Shown here: in pieces, positions 25,226-35,103 of the stretch
How positions within the stretch are numbered: the first letter of the stretch is position 1
How the letters are laid out: every line of letters begins with the position of its first letter
Assembly: GCF_001426995.1 (NCBI RefSeq)
Contig: NZ_LMFY01000001.1
Coordinates: 2,661,471-2,725,470 of the forward strand
Origin: Microbacterium sp. Root553
GTDB lineage: Bacteria; Actinomycetota; Actinomycetes; Actinomycetales; Microbacteriaceae
Reading direction: 5' to 3'
DNA length: 64,000 nucleotides
Program-made: the position numbers and the translations under genes
Notes under the pieces: generated by a model
Seen by the model: only the letters and a program-made list of their open reading frames with translations
Told to the model about the DNA's origin: nothing
The model's database searches: none

Positions 25226-26410
25226 TCAGGCGGTGAGCTCCGCGTACAGCGCGCGCGTGGTGTCGGCGATCGCTCCCCAGCTGAACTCGTCGCGAGCCCT
25301 CTCCCGACCGGCCTCGCCGTACGCGCGTGCACGCTCGGGATCGGAGGTCACCTCTGTCAGCACCCGCGCGAGATCCGCGACGTAGCGCTCGGGGTCGACC
25401 GGCGTGCCGGTGCCGTCCTGCACCTGCTCGATCGGCACCAGGCGCCCCGTCACGCCGTCGGCGACGACCTCGGGGATTCCACCGGTCGCGGTCCCGACGA
25501 CGGCGGCGCCGCACGCCATGGCCTCGAGGTTGACGATCCCGAGCGGCTCGTAGACGGAGGGGCAGACGAACGTGGTGGCGGCGGTGAGGATGGCGGAGAG
25601 CTCGTCGCGCGGCAGCATCCGCTCGATCCAGACCACTCCCTCCCTGGTCTGCTGCAGGAGCTTCACCCCCTCCTGCACCTCCGCCATGATCTCGGCGGTG
25701 TCGGGCGCACCCGCGCACAGGATCAGCTGCACCTCCGGGGGAAGCAGTCGCGCCGCCTGCAGCAGGTACGGCAGGCCCTTCTGACGGGTGATCCTGCCGA
25801 CGAAGACGACGGACGGACGCGACGGGTCGATTCCCACGGACTCGAGGAACGCGGGGTTCTGCACCGGACGCCACCGCTCCACGTCGATGCCGTTGTGGAT
25901 CACCCGGACCTTCGCCGGGTCCACCGACGGGTAGCTGCGCAGGATGTCCGCGCGCATGCCCGCGCTCACCGCGATGACCGCGGCGGCGTTCTCGTACGCC
26001 AGCTTCTCGATCCCGCTGGAGACCGCGTAGCCGCCTCCGAGCTGCTCGGCCTTCCAGGGCCGCAGTGGCTCGAGACTGTGGGCGGTGAGCACGTGCGGGA
26101 TGCCGTGCAGCTGCGACGCGAGGTGACCCGCGAAGTTCGCGTACCAGGTGTGGCTGTGCACGAGGTCGGCGTCGGAGATCGCCGCGACGATCTCGAGATC
26201 CGTGCCCAGCGTCTGCAGCGCGGCGTTCGCGGAGGCGAGTTCGGAGGGGGTCCGGTAGGCGGACGTACCCGCCTCATCTCGGGGCGAACCGAAAGCCCGC
26301 ACCTGCACGTCGATGCTGTGTCGCAGCGCCGTGACGAGCTCCGCGACGTGCACTCCGGCACCTCCGTAGATCTCCGGCGGGTATTCCTTCGTGATCATCT
26401 CGACGCGCAT
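25226..26410 (-). CDS. glgM: Glycogen synthase / alpha-maltose-1-phosphate synthase (GT4)
   Basis: This 394-residue GT4 glycosyltransferase begins MRVEMITKEYPPEIYGGAGV and has VFVGRITRQKGLPYLL and PSVYEPLGIVNLEAMACG (the nucleotide-sugar E-x7-E motif). In mycobacteria the orthologue divergent from glgC (Rv1212c) makes maltose-1-phosphate from ADP-glucose; many annotations call it glgA. ATG 26410 is required because the longer frame runs into glgC. It is divergent from glgC. Confidence 0.9.
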   Translation of the reverse strand: MRVEMITKEYPPEIYGGAGVHVAELVTALRHSIDVQVRAFGSPRDEAGTSAYRTPSELASANAALQTLGTDLEIVAAISDADLVHSHTWYANFAGHLASQLHGIPHVLTAHSLEPLRPWKAEQLGGGYAVSSGIEKLAYENAAAVIAVSAGMRADILRSYPSVDPAKVRVIHNGIDVERWRPVQNPAFLESVGIDPSRPSVVFVGRITRQKGLPYLLQAARLLPPEVQLILCAGAPDTAEIMAEVQEGVKLLQQTREGVVWIERMLPRDELSAILTAATTFVCPSVYEPLGIVNLEAMACGAAVVGTATGGIPEVVADGVTGRLVPIEQVQDGTGTPVDPERYVADLARVLTEVTSDPERARAYGEAGRERARDEFSWGAIADTTRALYAELTA

Positions 26411-26421
26411 GGTTAGACGGT

Positions 26422-26432
26422 AGTGACTCACT
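26422..26432. promoter_or_regulatory. Palindrome AGTGACTCACT in the glgM-glgC divergent promoter region
   Basis: AGTGA-C-TCACT is an 11-bp perfect palindrome, 12-22 bases before the GlgM start codon. The whole spacer is only 69 bases, so promoters for both genes must share it. It is a candidate operator for joint control. Confidence 0.3.
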
Positions 26433-26479
26433 TGTCCAGATGCTAGTTCGGCGGGTCGATTCGCCTCTATGGTAGGTGC

Positions 26480-27721
26480 ATGTCCGCTCCAAAGAAGATC
26501 TTCGGCATCATCCTCGCCGGCGGCGAGGGTAAGCGTCTCATGCCCCTCACGGGTGACCGTGCCAAACCTGCCGTGCCTTTCGGTGGACAGTACCGCCTGA
26601 TAGATTTCGCGATCTCGAACCTCATCAACTCCGGTCTCCGGCAGATCGTCGTGCTCACCCAGTACAAGTCGCACAGCCTCGACCGGCACATCTCCCAGAC
26701 CTGGCGGATGTCCGCGCTGCTCGACTCGTACGTCGCGTCCGTGCCCGCCCAGCAGCGCCTGGGCAAGCGCTGGTTCTCGGGCTCGGCCGACGCGATCCTG
26801 CAGAGCATGAACCTGATCAACGACGAGAAGCCCGACATCGTCGTGGTGATCGGCGCCGACCACGTGTACCGCATGGACTTCCGCCAGATGCTCGACGCGC
26901 ACATCGAGTCCGGCGCGAAGGCCACCGTCGCCGGCATCCGTCAGCCCATCTCGATGGCATCGCAGTTCGGCGTGATCGACGCGGACACGCAGTCGGGTCG
27001 CATCAAGCAGTTCCTCGAGAAGCCCACCGATGCCACGGGACTCGAGGACTCTCCGCACGAGGTCCTCGCATCCATGGGCAACTACATCTTCGACGCCGAC
27101 GCGCTGATCGCTGCGGTCGAGGCCGATGGGGAGTCTCCCACCTCGGGGCACGACATGGGCGGCGACATCGTGCCGTACTTCGTCGACCGCGGCGAGGCCG
27201 GCTACTACGACATGAAGCAGAACGACGTCCCCGGGTCGTCGCCGCGAGACCGCTCCTACTGGCGCGATGTGGGTACGATCGATTCCTTCTTCGACGCCCA
27301 CATGGACCTGATCTCGACCCTGCCGATCTTCAACCTGTACAACATGGAGTGGCCGATCCACTCGCAGGCGGTCAACTCCCCGCCTGCGAAGTTCGTGCGC
27401 GACTCCGTGGGGCGCATCGGCAATGCGATCGACTCGATCGTGTCGCTCGGGTCCGTGCTGTCCGGAACGCACCTCGAACGCAGCGTGGTCGGGCCGTGGA
27501 CCCTTGCGGGCGGCGGTTCCACCATCACCGACTCCGTCGTCTTCGACGGCGTGCGGGTCGGTGCGGGCTCCCGCGTGCACCGCGCGATCCTCGACAAGAA
27601 CGTCGTGCTCGCCGACGGGGCGACGGTCGGTGTCGATCGCGAGCGAGACCTCGCTCGGGGCTTCACGGTCACCGAATCGGGGATCACGGTCGTGGGCAAG
27701 GGACTCTTCATCGAACGCTGA
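26480..27721 (+). CDS. glgC: Glucose-1-phosphate adenylyltransferase
   Basis: GlgC makes ADP-glucose from ATP and glucose-1-phosphate, supplying GlgM. This 413-residue enzyme starts with the pyrophosphorylase motif [20 protein letters not shown] and has [26 protein letters not shown] and the C-terminal left-handed helix. ATG 26480 gives the standard N-terminus. A long hairpin terminates it before serB. Confidence 0.96.
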   Translation: MSAPKKIFGIILAGGEGKRLMPLTGDRAKPAVPFGGQYRLIDFAISNLINSGLRQIVVLTQYKSHSLDRHISQTWRMSALLDSYVASVPAQQRLGKRWFSGSADAILQSMNLINDEKPDIVVVIGADHVYRMDFRQMLDAHIESGAKATVAGIRQPISMASQFGVIDADTQSGRIKQFLEKPTDATGLEDSPHEVLASMGNYIFDADALIAAVEADGESPTSGHDMGGDIVPYFVDRGEAGYYDMKQNDVPGSSPRDRSYWRDVGTIDSFFDAHMDLISTLPIFNLYNMEWPIHSQAVNSPPAKFVRDSVGRIGNAIDSIVSLGSVLSGTHLERSVVGPWTLAGGGSTITDSVVFDGVRVGAGSRVHRAILDKNVVLADGATVGVDRERDLARGFTVTESGITVVGKGLFIER

Positions 27722-27736
27722 GCCCGAAAGCTCCTC

Positions 27737-27792
27737 CGACGCCGCCCGGCGGACGATCACGGCATCCCGTGGTCGTCCGCCGGGCGGTGTCG
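27737..27792 (+). terminator. Long hairpin terminator after glgC
   Basis: A 26-bp stem with few G-T pairs (27737-27762 with 27767-27792) and a 4-base loop begins 16 bases past the glgC stop, 20 bases before serB. SerB must use read-through or a promoter inside this short gap. Confidence 0.8.
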
Positions 27793-27812
27793 CTGTCGCT
27801 AGGCTCGAAGCC

Positions 27813-28448
27813 GTGACCTCTGCGCGCTTCCTCGTCGTCCTCGATGCCGATTCCACCCTGATCCGCAACGAGGTGATCGAACTGATCGCCGACGAAGCGG
27901 GGCGCCGCGCCGAGGTGCAGGCCGCGACCGAGGCGGCGATGCGCGGCGAGATCGACTTCGCGACGAGTCTGCGCTCGCGGGTCGCCGCCCTCGAGGGGGT
28001 CCCGGTCTCCGCATTCCCGCGAGTGCTCGCCCGGATCGAGCCGACCCCGGGGGTGCGCGAGCTGACCTCCGCCGTGCATGCACGGGGCGGAGTCGTCGGC
28101 GTCGTCTCCGGAGGTTTCCACGAGATCCTCGACGACGTGGCTCCGGGTCTGGGCGTCGACCGGTGGCGCGCGAATCGGCTCGACGTCGTCGACGGCGCCC
28201 TGTCCGGTCGCGTCGACGGCGCCATCGTCGACGCCGCGGCCAAGGCGGCGTCGTTGCGCGAGTGGGCGGACGAGCTGGGAGTCCCCCGCCACGCGACCAT
28301 CGCCATCGGAGACGGCGCCAACGATCTGCAGATGATGGCCGCGGCGGGCCTCGGCGTGGCCTTCAACGCCAAGCCCGCGGTGCGTGCGGCCGCCAGCATC
28401 GTCGTCGGCCCTCAGGACCTGTCCGAGGTCATCGCGCTGCTTCCGTAG
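27813..28448 (+). CDS. serB: Phosphoserine phosphatase (HAD family)
   Basis: SerB removes phosphate from phosphoserine in the last step of serine synthesis. The 211-residue protein has the HAD motif DADSTLIRNEVIELIA (11-26), VSGGFHE and GDGANDLQMM. It lacks the N-terminal ACT domains found in longer actinobacterial SerB, so it resembles the short E. coli core. GTG 27813 gives nine residues before the catalytic block; the upstream frame overlaps glgC and is rejected. Confidence 0.88.
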   Translation: MTSARFLVVLDADSTLIRNEVIELIADEAGRRAEVQAATEAAMRGEIDFATSLRSRVAALEGVPVSAFPRVLARIEPTPGVRELTSAVHARGGVVGVVSGGFHEILDDVAPGLGVDRWRANRLDVVDGALSGRVDGAIVDAAAKAASLREWADELGVPRHATIAIGDGANDLQMMAAAGLGVAFNAKPAVRAAASIVVGPQDLSEVIALLP

Positions 28449-28480
28449 CGGATGTCGGCGGCTCGGTCTATCGTCGCCGC

Positions 28481-29191
28481 ATGGACATCATCCTCATCCC
28501 CGGACTCTGGCTCGACGCGTCGAGCTGGAGCGACGTCACATCCGATCTCGAACGGGCGGGGCACGCGGTGCATCCGCTCACGATGCCTGGGGTGGGTGAA
28601 CCCGCGGATCAGTCCTCGGAGATCGGCATCTCGGACTGGGTCGAGGCCGCCGTCGCGGCGGTCGACGCGGTCGTCGACACGGCGGGCGGCCCGGTCGTGG
28701 TCGTCGGTCACAGCGGCGGCGGCAACGTGGCGTGGGGCGTCGCCGACGCTCGTCCCGACGCCGTGTCGCGCGTGGTCTTCGTCGACACGGTGCCGCCACC
28801 GTCCGGCATGGGCATCAGCGAGTTCGAGGTCGTCGACGGCGTCATACCGTTTCCGGGCTGGAACCACTTCCCCGCTGAAGACGTCGACGACCTCGATGAG
28901 GCGACACGCGCCCGCACCGCACCCCTCACCGCCAGCGTCCCCGCTCGGGTGCCCACCGATCCGATCGAGCTCGCCTCAGGCGGCCGGCACCGTGTTCCGG
29001 TCACCATGCTCATGGGCGGCTTCGACCAGGAGACCCTCGAGTCCGAGCTCGCCGAGTGGGGGCCCTACGCCGACGAGTTCCGTGCGATCGACGACGTCGA
29101 GGTCGTGCGGATCGGGTCCGGCCATTGGCCGCAGTTCTCGGTTCCGAGTCGTCTGGCGACCCTCATCGATGCGGCGGTCGTCCGGCGCTGA
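28481..29191 (+). CDS. Alpha/beta hydrolase, unknown substrate
   Basis: A 236-residue single-domain hydrolase: oxyanion HG-like loop IPGLWLDASSW (6-16), nucleophile Ser78 in VGHSGGG, and a C-terminal His in GSGHWPQFS. No lid domain is evident. It starts 32 bases after serB and is convergent with fabG. Function cannot be narrowed from sequence. Confidence 0.83.
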   Translation: MDIILIPGLWLDASSWSDVTSDLERAGHAVHPLTMPGVGEPADQSSEIGISDWVEAAVAAVDAVVDTAGGPVVVVGHSGGGNVAWGVADARPDAVSRVVFVDTVPPPSGMGISEFEVVDGVIPFPGWNHFPAEDVDDLDEATRARTAPLTASVPARVPTDPIELASGGRHRVPVTMLMGGFDQETLESELAEWGPYADEFRAIDDVEVVRIGSGHWPQFSVPSRLATLIDAAVVRR

Positions 29192-29193
29192 GG

Positions 29194-29901
29194 TCAGTGC
29201 CCCATCCCGAGACCGCCGTCGACCGGGATGACCGCCCCCGAGATGTAGCCGGCGTCGTCGCCCGCCAGCCAGGTCACGACGCCGGCCACCTCGTCGGCCG
29301 TCGCGAAACGGCCGGCGGGGATGTTCGCCTTGTACTGCTTCTGCGTCTCCTCCGGCAGTTCCGCCGTCATGTCCGTCTCGATGAACCCCGGCGCGACGAC
29401 GTTCGCCGTGATGCCACGTCCGCCGAGCTCACGCGTGAGCGAACGCGCGAATCCGACGAGCGCGCTCTTGGACGCCGAGTAGTTCACCTGTCCCGCGGAC
29501 CCGTACAGTCCCACGACGCTGGAGATCAGGATGACGCGTCCGAACCGAGCGCGCAGCATGCCCTTGGACGCGCGCTTGACCACCCGGAACGTGCCGCCGA
29601 GATTGGTGGCCACGACGCTGTCGAAGTCGTCTTCGCTCATGCGCAGCAGCAGAGTGTCCTTGGTGATTCCGGCGTTGGCGACGACGATCTCGATCGGTCC
29701 GAGCTGCTGCTCGACCTCGCTGAACGCCGCGTCGATCGCGGCGGCGTCGGTGACGTCGGCGCGCACGGTCAGCGTGCCTTCCGGACCCTCGCCGCTGCGA
29801 GCCGTGACCGCGACACGGAAACCTTCGCTGACGAATCGTTCGGCGATCGCACGGCCGATGCCGCGGTTGCCGCCTGTGACGAGGACGACGCGAGAACTCA
29901 T
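29194..29901 (-). CDS. fabG: 3-oxoacyl-ACP reductase
   Basis: FabG reduces 3-oxoacyl-ACP with NADPH in fatty acid elongation. The 235-residue SDR has TGGNRGIGR (9-17), NAG (76-78) and the triad Ser128, Tyr141, Lys145. The stop is 2 bases from the convergent hydrolase stop. It is not in the fab operon at 12.8-16.4 kb and has no InhA-type enoyl reductase next to it, unlike mycobacterial fabG1-inhA. Confidence 0.9.
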   Translation of the reverse strand: MSSRVVLVTGGNRGIGRAIAERFVSEGFRVAVTARSGEGPEGTLTVRADVTDAAAIDAAFSEVEQQLGPIEIVVANAGITKDTLLLRMSEDDFDSVVATNLGGTFRVVKRASKGMLRARFGRVILISSVVGLYGSAGQVNYSASKSALVGFARSLTRELGGRGITANVVAPGFIETDMTAELPEETQKQYKANIPAGRFATADEVAGVVTWLAGDDAGYISGAVIPVDGGLGMGH

Positions 29902-29984
29902 TTCCACTCCTGATCTGGCCACTGCGGGTCGGGCCTGGTCGAGGACGATTCTATCGAGGATGCTCCCCCGCGACCGCGGCACGT

Positions 29985-30013
29985 TTGACAGGGGACCTCG
30001 GTGCTGGAACGCT
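29985..30013 (+). promoter_or_regulatory. Candidate promoter for the DUF4190 protein gene
   Basis: TTGACA (29985-29990) matches the -35 consensus exactly, and AACGCT follows after 17 bases as a weak -10. The start codon is 22 bases further on. Confidence 0.4.
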
Positions 30014-30034
30014 GAGCCTGACGAAAGGCACCAC

Positions 30035-30613
30035 GTGAGCGACAACAGCATCCCCACTTCCTCGGGAGACCCGCAGCAGACCCCGCCTCCCGCGCAGCCG
30101 TTCGCCCCGGCACCGCCCGCTCCCCCGTATCCGGCGGACACGACGGGCCAGCCGACTCAGGCCTACCCCGGTGCTGCGCCGTCGATCCCCGGTCCGCCGC
30201 AGCCGTACGGAGCGCCTTCCTCGCAGCCCTACGCCGTCGCCCCGACCTACCCCGCACCCCCGCAGCAGCCGTACGGCTCGGCCGCTCCCGGGTATCAGAC
30301 CTACGCCCCCGCGTACCCGGCGGCTCGTCCCGCCAGCGGACTCGCGATCACGTCGCTGATCTGCGGAATCGCGGGCGTCGTCCTCTTCTGGGCGGTCGTG
30401 CCGCTGCTCGCGTCGATCATCGCCGTGATCACGGGCCACATGGCGCTGAAGCAGACCAAGCAGAACCCTGCGATCGGCGGACGCGGCATGGCTTTCGCCG
30501 GCCTCATCATGGGCTACATCATGGTCGCCTTCCTCGTCATCGGCATCGTGATGACGATCATCAGCATCGTCTTCTTCGGCGCCTTCACACTGCCCTTCAT
30601 CTTCTCGTCCTGA
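30035..30613 (+). CDS. DUF4190 membrane protein with proline-rich tail
   Basis: The 192-residue protein has a long Pro/Ala/Tyr/Gln-rich N-terminal tail (about 1-98, QPYG and YPAPPQQPYG repeats) and then two membrane segments of the DUF4190 type around GHMALKQTKQNPAIGGRGMA. GTG 30035 has ACGAAAGG just upstream. The tail is low-complexity and may bind other proteins or the wall. No function is known. Confidence 0.82.
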   Translation: MSDNSIPTSSGDPQQTPPPAQPFAPAPPAPPYPADTTGQPTQAYPGAAPSIPGPPQPYGAPSSQPYAVAPTYPAPPQQPYGSAAPGYQTYAPAYPAARPASGLAITSLICGIAGVVLFWAVVPLLASIIAVITGHMALKQTKQNPAIGGRGMAFAGLIMGYIMVAFLVIGIVMTIISIVFFGAFTLPFIFSS

Positions 30614-30664
30614 GCCGCATGAAGGGGCGCCAGAGCGTCCGCACCGGCGTAGGCTTGACTCATC

Positions 30665-31021
30665 GTGAAGAGCAAGTCGCAGGTCCCGGCTGTCACCTCA
30701 CTGCCGCAGTCGCCGCAGGCCGAGGCGGACCACCGCGTGCGCCGCTACGCGCTCACGATGACGATCCGCATCATCTGCTTCGCGCTGATGATGTTCGTGC
30801 AGCCGTACGGCTGGTACACGTGGGTCTTCGCCGCAGGCGCAGCGGTTCTCCCCTACATCGCCGTCGTGTTCGCCAATGCGGGAAGCGACAGCACCGAGAC
30901 CGCCGCGGAGTCCCCGGTGCAGCAGATCGAGGCGGCACCGCCCGCCAGTCCTGCTCCCGTGGTCGAGGCATCGGATCCCGGCGTCTTCCTGATCCGCGAG
31001 ACGCGTCGGGACGACGAGTGA
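30665..31021 (+). CDS. DUF3099 family membrane protein
   Basis: A 118-residue protein with two membrane segments (about 35-49 and 54-70), the DUF3099-like motif RRYALTMTIRIICFALM, and an acidic Pro/Ala-rich tail. GTG 30665 is the only start with the full motif. Its stop overlaps the next start (GTGA), so it is part of the SURF1 cluster. Confidence 0.78.
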   Translation: MKSKSQVPAVTSLPQSPQAEADHRVRRYALTMTIRIICFALMMFVQPYGWYTWVFAAGAAVLPYIAVVFANAGSDSTETAAESPVQQIEAAPPASPAPVVEASDPGVFLIRETRRDDE

Positions 31022-31212
31022 GCGAACTGCAGTGCTCGCGCGCCGGCTGCCGGAGCGCGGCCTCGAAGCAGGTGGTGTGGCGCAACCCTCGCATCCACTC
31101 CGCCGATCGGGAGAAGATCTGGCTCGCGTGCGGTGAGCACGTCGAGTTCCTCCACGACTACCTGTCAGCTCGGGACTTCCCCGTGACCGTGAGAGATGGT
31201 GTCCCCTCATGA
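31018..31212 (+). CDS. Small zinc-finger-like protein
   Basis: This 64-residue protein contains CSRAGC near the N-terminus and CGEHVEFLH later, giving a C-x4-C...C-x2-H set that could bind one zinc. It is conserved in actinobacteria beside SURF1 as far as I recall, but has no assigned function. It overlaps both neighbours by 4 bases (GTGA and ATGA), which strongly supports translation. Confidence 0.72.
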   Translation: MSELQCSRAGCRSAASKQVVWRNPRIHSADREKIWLACGEHVEFLHDYLSARDFPVTVRDGVPS

Positions 31213-32024
31213 GCACCCGGCTCGGCCGATGGACCGTCTACGTGCTGATCGCGATCGGATTCGCGATCGCCTGCGCGTTCCTGTCGAACTGGCAGTTCGA
31301 ACGCAACGTGACCCGTGCGGAGCAGATCGCTCTCGTCGAGAAGAACTACGATGCGGACCCCGTGCCCCTCGTCGACCTCATCGGCGCCGACGGATCGCTC
31401 GACCCCGGAGACGTCTGGCACCCGGTGGTGCTGAACGGCGAGTACCTCCCCGACGAGCAGCTGCTGGTGCGCAACCGACCGCACGGCGGTACGAGCGCCT
31501 TCGAGGTGCTGGTGCCTTTCCGTGATGCAGACGGGCGGGTGTTCATCGTCGACAGGGGGTGGGTGCCGCCGGGCGAGGGCGATGCTCCCGATGCCGTGCC
31601 TCTCCCGCCGTCCGGTGAGGTCGAGGTCATCGTCCGCCTGCGCCCTGGCGAGCAGCTCCCGGCATCCGGTCGCGGTGCTCCCGAGGGCCAGGTCCCCACG
31701 ATCAACCTCCCTGCGATCGCCGGGATGGTGGGGGGAGATGTGGTCACCAGCGCCTACGGTCAGATCGTCAGCGAGGACCCGAGCGGAGAGGGAACCCTCG
31801 GCGGGTTCGACTCCCCCACCGACGATCCGGGCCCGCATCTCTCGTACGCGATCCAGTGGATCCTGTTCGCCTTGATGGGCTTCGTGTTCATCGGATACAT
31901 CATCCGCACCGAGATCGTGAAGCATCGCGAGGAGGTCGAGGGCGCACCTGCCCCCGTCAAGACGCCGCGTCGACGCGACAAGGACGCCGACGTCGAGGAC
32001 GAGCTGCTCGACGCGAACGTCTGA
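31209..32024 (+). CDS. SURF1 family cytochrome oxidase assembly protein
   Basis: SURF1 helps insert heme a into cytochrome c oxidase. The 271-residue protein has two membrane segments (about 9-27 and 216-236) flanking an external domain with NWQFERN, LVRNRP and VDRGWVP, the family motifs. ctaA and ctaB for heme A lie at 47.7-50.2 kb. The C-terminus is a charged cytoplasmic tail. Confidence 0.88.
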   Translation: MSTRLGRWTVYVLIAIGFAIACAFLSNWQFERNVTRAEQIALVEKNYDADPVPLVDLIGADGSLDPGDVWHPVVLNGEYLPDEQLLVRNRPHGGTSAFEVLVPFRDADGRVFIVDRGWVPPGEGDAPDAVPLPPSGEVEVIVRLRPGEQLPASGRGAPEGQVPTINLPAIAGMVGGDVVTSAYGQIVSEDPSGEGTLGGFDSPTDDPGPHLSYAIQWILFALMGFVFIGYIIRTEIVKHREEVEGAPAPVKTPRRRDKDADVEDELLDANV

Positions 32025-32093
32025 CCCGTCCGTACGTCTGAGCCGTGCGTGTGAGCGGCCGAGTCGATCGTGCCGCTCCGTCGACGCTGACGC

Positions 32094-32678
32094 TCAGTCG
32101 ACCGTGACGCTCCGGGACCAGCCGGCACCGTCGGGGACGTACACCACCCGCGTGTGTCGGCGATCGCGGGAGCCCTGCCAGAATTCGATGCGCTCGGGGA
32201 CGATGCGCCAGAGAACCCAGTCGCCGTCGGCCACGCCCGCGCGCGCGGCCGGAGATCGGGCGGCGAGGTCGGCGGCGCTCTCCTCCGCGCTCGCCTCCTC
32301 GACCCGACCACGCACCCGTACGGCACGGACCTGAGGCTGCCACCAGAAGTTCAGCGCCGCTGCGGGAGCAGCGCTCAGCTGCGCGCCCTTGCGCGACGAC
32401 CGGGTGCTCGCGATCGCCCACCCGCGCTCGTCCACGCGTTTGAGGATGAGCGTGCGCGCATCGGGGACGCCCGCCGCGTCGACCGTCGCGAGCGTGGCGG
32501 TGTGCGGCTCCGGCACGCCCGCCGCATCCGCCGCGTGCAGCCACTCGCCGAAGAGAACCGTCGGATCGTCCGGCAGCGCCTCCGGATCCCACTGCGGAGC
32601 AGTCCCGGTGAGCGCGTGCCGCCCTCGCAGCCAGTCGTTCAACGGGAGGGCGTCGGAGTCAGAGCCGTCATGCGTCAC
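32094..32678 (-). CDS. PNPOx-like FMN oxidase, shortened pyridoxamine-phosphate oxidase
   Basis: The 194-residue protein has the PdxH motifs TLATVDAAGVPDARTLILKRVDERG (split-barrel FMN site), SRKG, VRVRGRVE and VPERIEFWQG followed by RRHTR. It is shorter than typical PdxH because the usual stretch between the ASRP region and the final motif is missing about 15-20 residues. It may be a true pyridoxal-phosphate synthase or a related FMN enzyme. Confidence 0.75.
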   Translation of the reverse strand: MTHDGSDSDALPLNDWLRGRHALTGTAPQWDPEALPDDPTVLFGEWLHAADAAGVPEPHTATLATVDAAGVPDARTLILKRVDERGWAIASTRSSRKGAQLSAAPAAALNFWWQPQVRAVRVRGRVEEASAEESAADLAARSPAARAGVADGDWVLWRIVPERIEFWQGSRDRRHTRVVYVPDGAGWSRSVTVD

Positions 32679-32707
32679 GGTTCGACCCTACGACACTCGG
32701 CGCCGGA

Positions 32708-34324
<1,617 letters not shown>

Positions 34325-34356
34325 TCAGGGGGAATCGGCCGAGCGGCCAAACTCCC

Positions 34357-34362
34357 AGTATA
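34357..34362 (-). promoter_or_regulatory. -10 box for the ABC-F gene
   Basis: Minus-strand TATACT lies 33-38 bases before the ABC-F start. The -35 region is weak (GGAAC-like). A good match at -10 alone supports a vegetative promoter. Confidence 0.45.
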
Positions 34363-34477
34363 GATCGCTCCGCTGAGTGTTCCGTCGATGCGTCGCCGCA
34401 CATCTACCTCCGTGGGGGGATGCGGTCGATACCCCAGGGTGATGACCCGCCGCCCCTCTGATTCCTAACCTTCTGAG

Positions 34478-35098
34478 GTGGACGTCATCAACGAGCTCAT
34501 CCTGCAGACCGTCGCCTCCCCCTGGCTCTACGCCGTGCTGTTCGCGGTGACCGTCATCGACGGGTTCTTCCCCCCTGTGCCGAGCGAGACCGTCCTCGTG
34601 GCGGCGGCCGCGGTGCTCGCCTCCGCGGGCGACGTGTGGGCTCTGCTGCCGCTCGGTCTGGTCGCCGCCCTCGGCGCCGCCGTGGGCGACAACATCGCAT
34701 TCGGGCTCGGTCGCAGGCTCGGCACGACGAGATGGTCGTGGATGCGGCGTCCCCGCGTCGTCGCGACCTTCGCCCATGCCGAGCAGGCGCTGTCGCAGCG
34801 GTCCGCAGCGCTGATCCTCGGCGCCCGCTACATCCCGGTCGGGCGCGTCGCCGTCAACATGTCGGCAGGGGCTCTGCGCTTCCCCTGGCGACGGTTCGTG
34901 CCACTGAGTCTCGTGGCCGGTGCGAGCTGGAGTGCGCTCAGCCTGACGATCGGGCTCCTCGCGGGCTCGTGGGTGCAGGAGCAGCCCCTGGTCAGCGCCG
35001 GGGTGGGTGTCGTCGTCGCGCTCGCCCTCGGTGTCGTCATCGATCGAGTCGCGGCCGCCCGACGCCGGCGCGCCCCGGTCGCGCAGCTGGCAGGATGA
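34478..35098 (+). CDS. DedA family membrane protein
   Basis: The 206-residue protein has four to five membrane segments and DedA motifs: FPPVPSETVL (about 30-39), GDNIAFGLGRRLG and GARYIPVGRVAVNMSAG with the conserved arginines. DedA proteins act in phospholipid flipping or undecaprenyl phosphate recycling. GTG 34478 has TCTGAGG just before it. Its stop overlaps a possible kinase start. Confidence 0.87.
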   Translation: MDVINELILQTVASPWLYAVLFAVTVIDGFFPPVPSETVLVAAAAVLASAGDVWALLPLGLVAALGAAVGDNIAFGLGRRLGTTRWSWMRRPRVVATFAHAEQALSQRSAALILGARYIPVGRVAVNMSAGALRFPWRRFVPLSLVAGASWSALSLTIGLLAGSWVQEQPLVSAGVGVVVALALGVVIDRVAAARRRRAPVAQLAG

Positions 35099-35103
35099 CA
35101 GTC

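Noticed and set aside
25226..28399. A 1057-codon frame that would fuse glgM with sequence opposite glgC and serB
   Set aside because: Only the part from ATG 26410 matches a glycosyltransferase; the rest is antisense to two well-supported genes.
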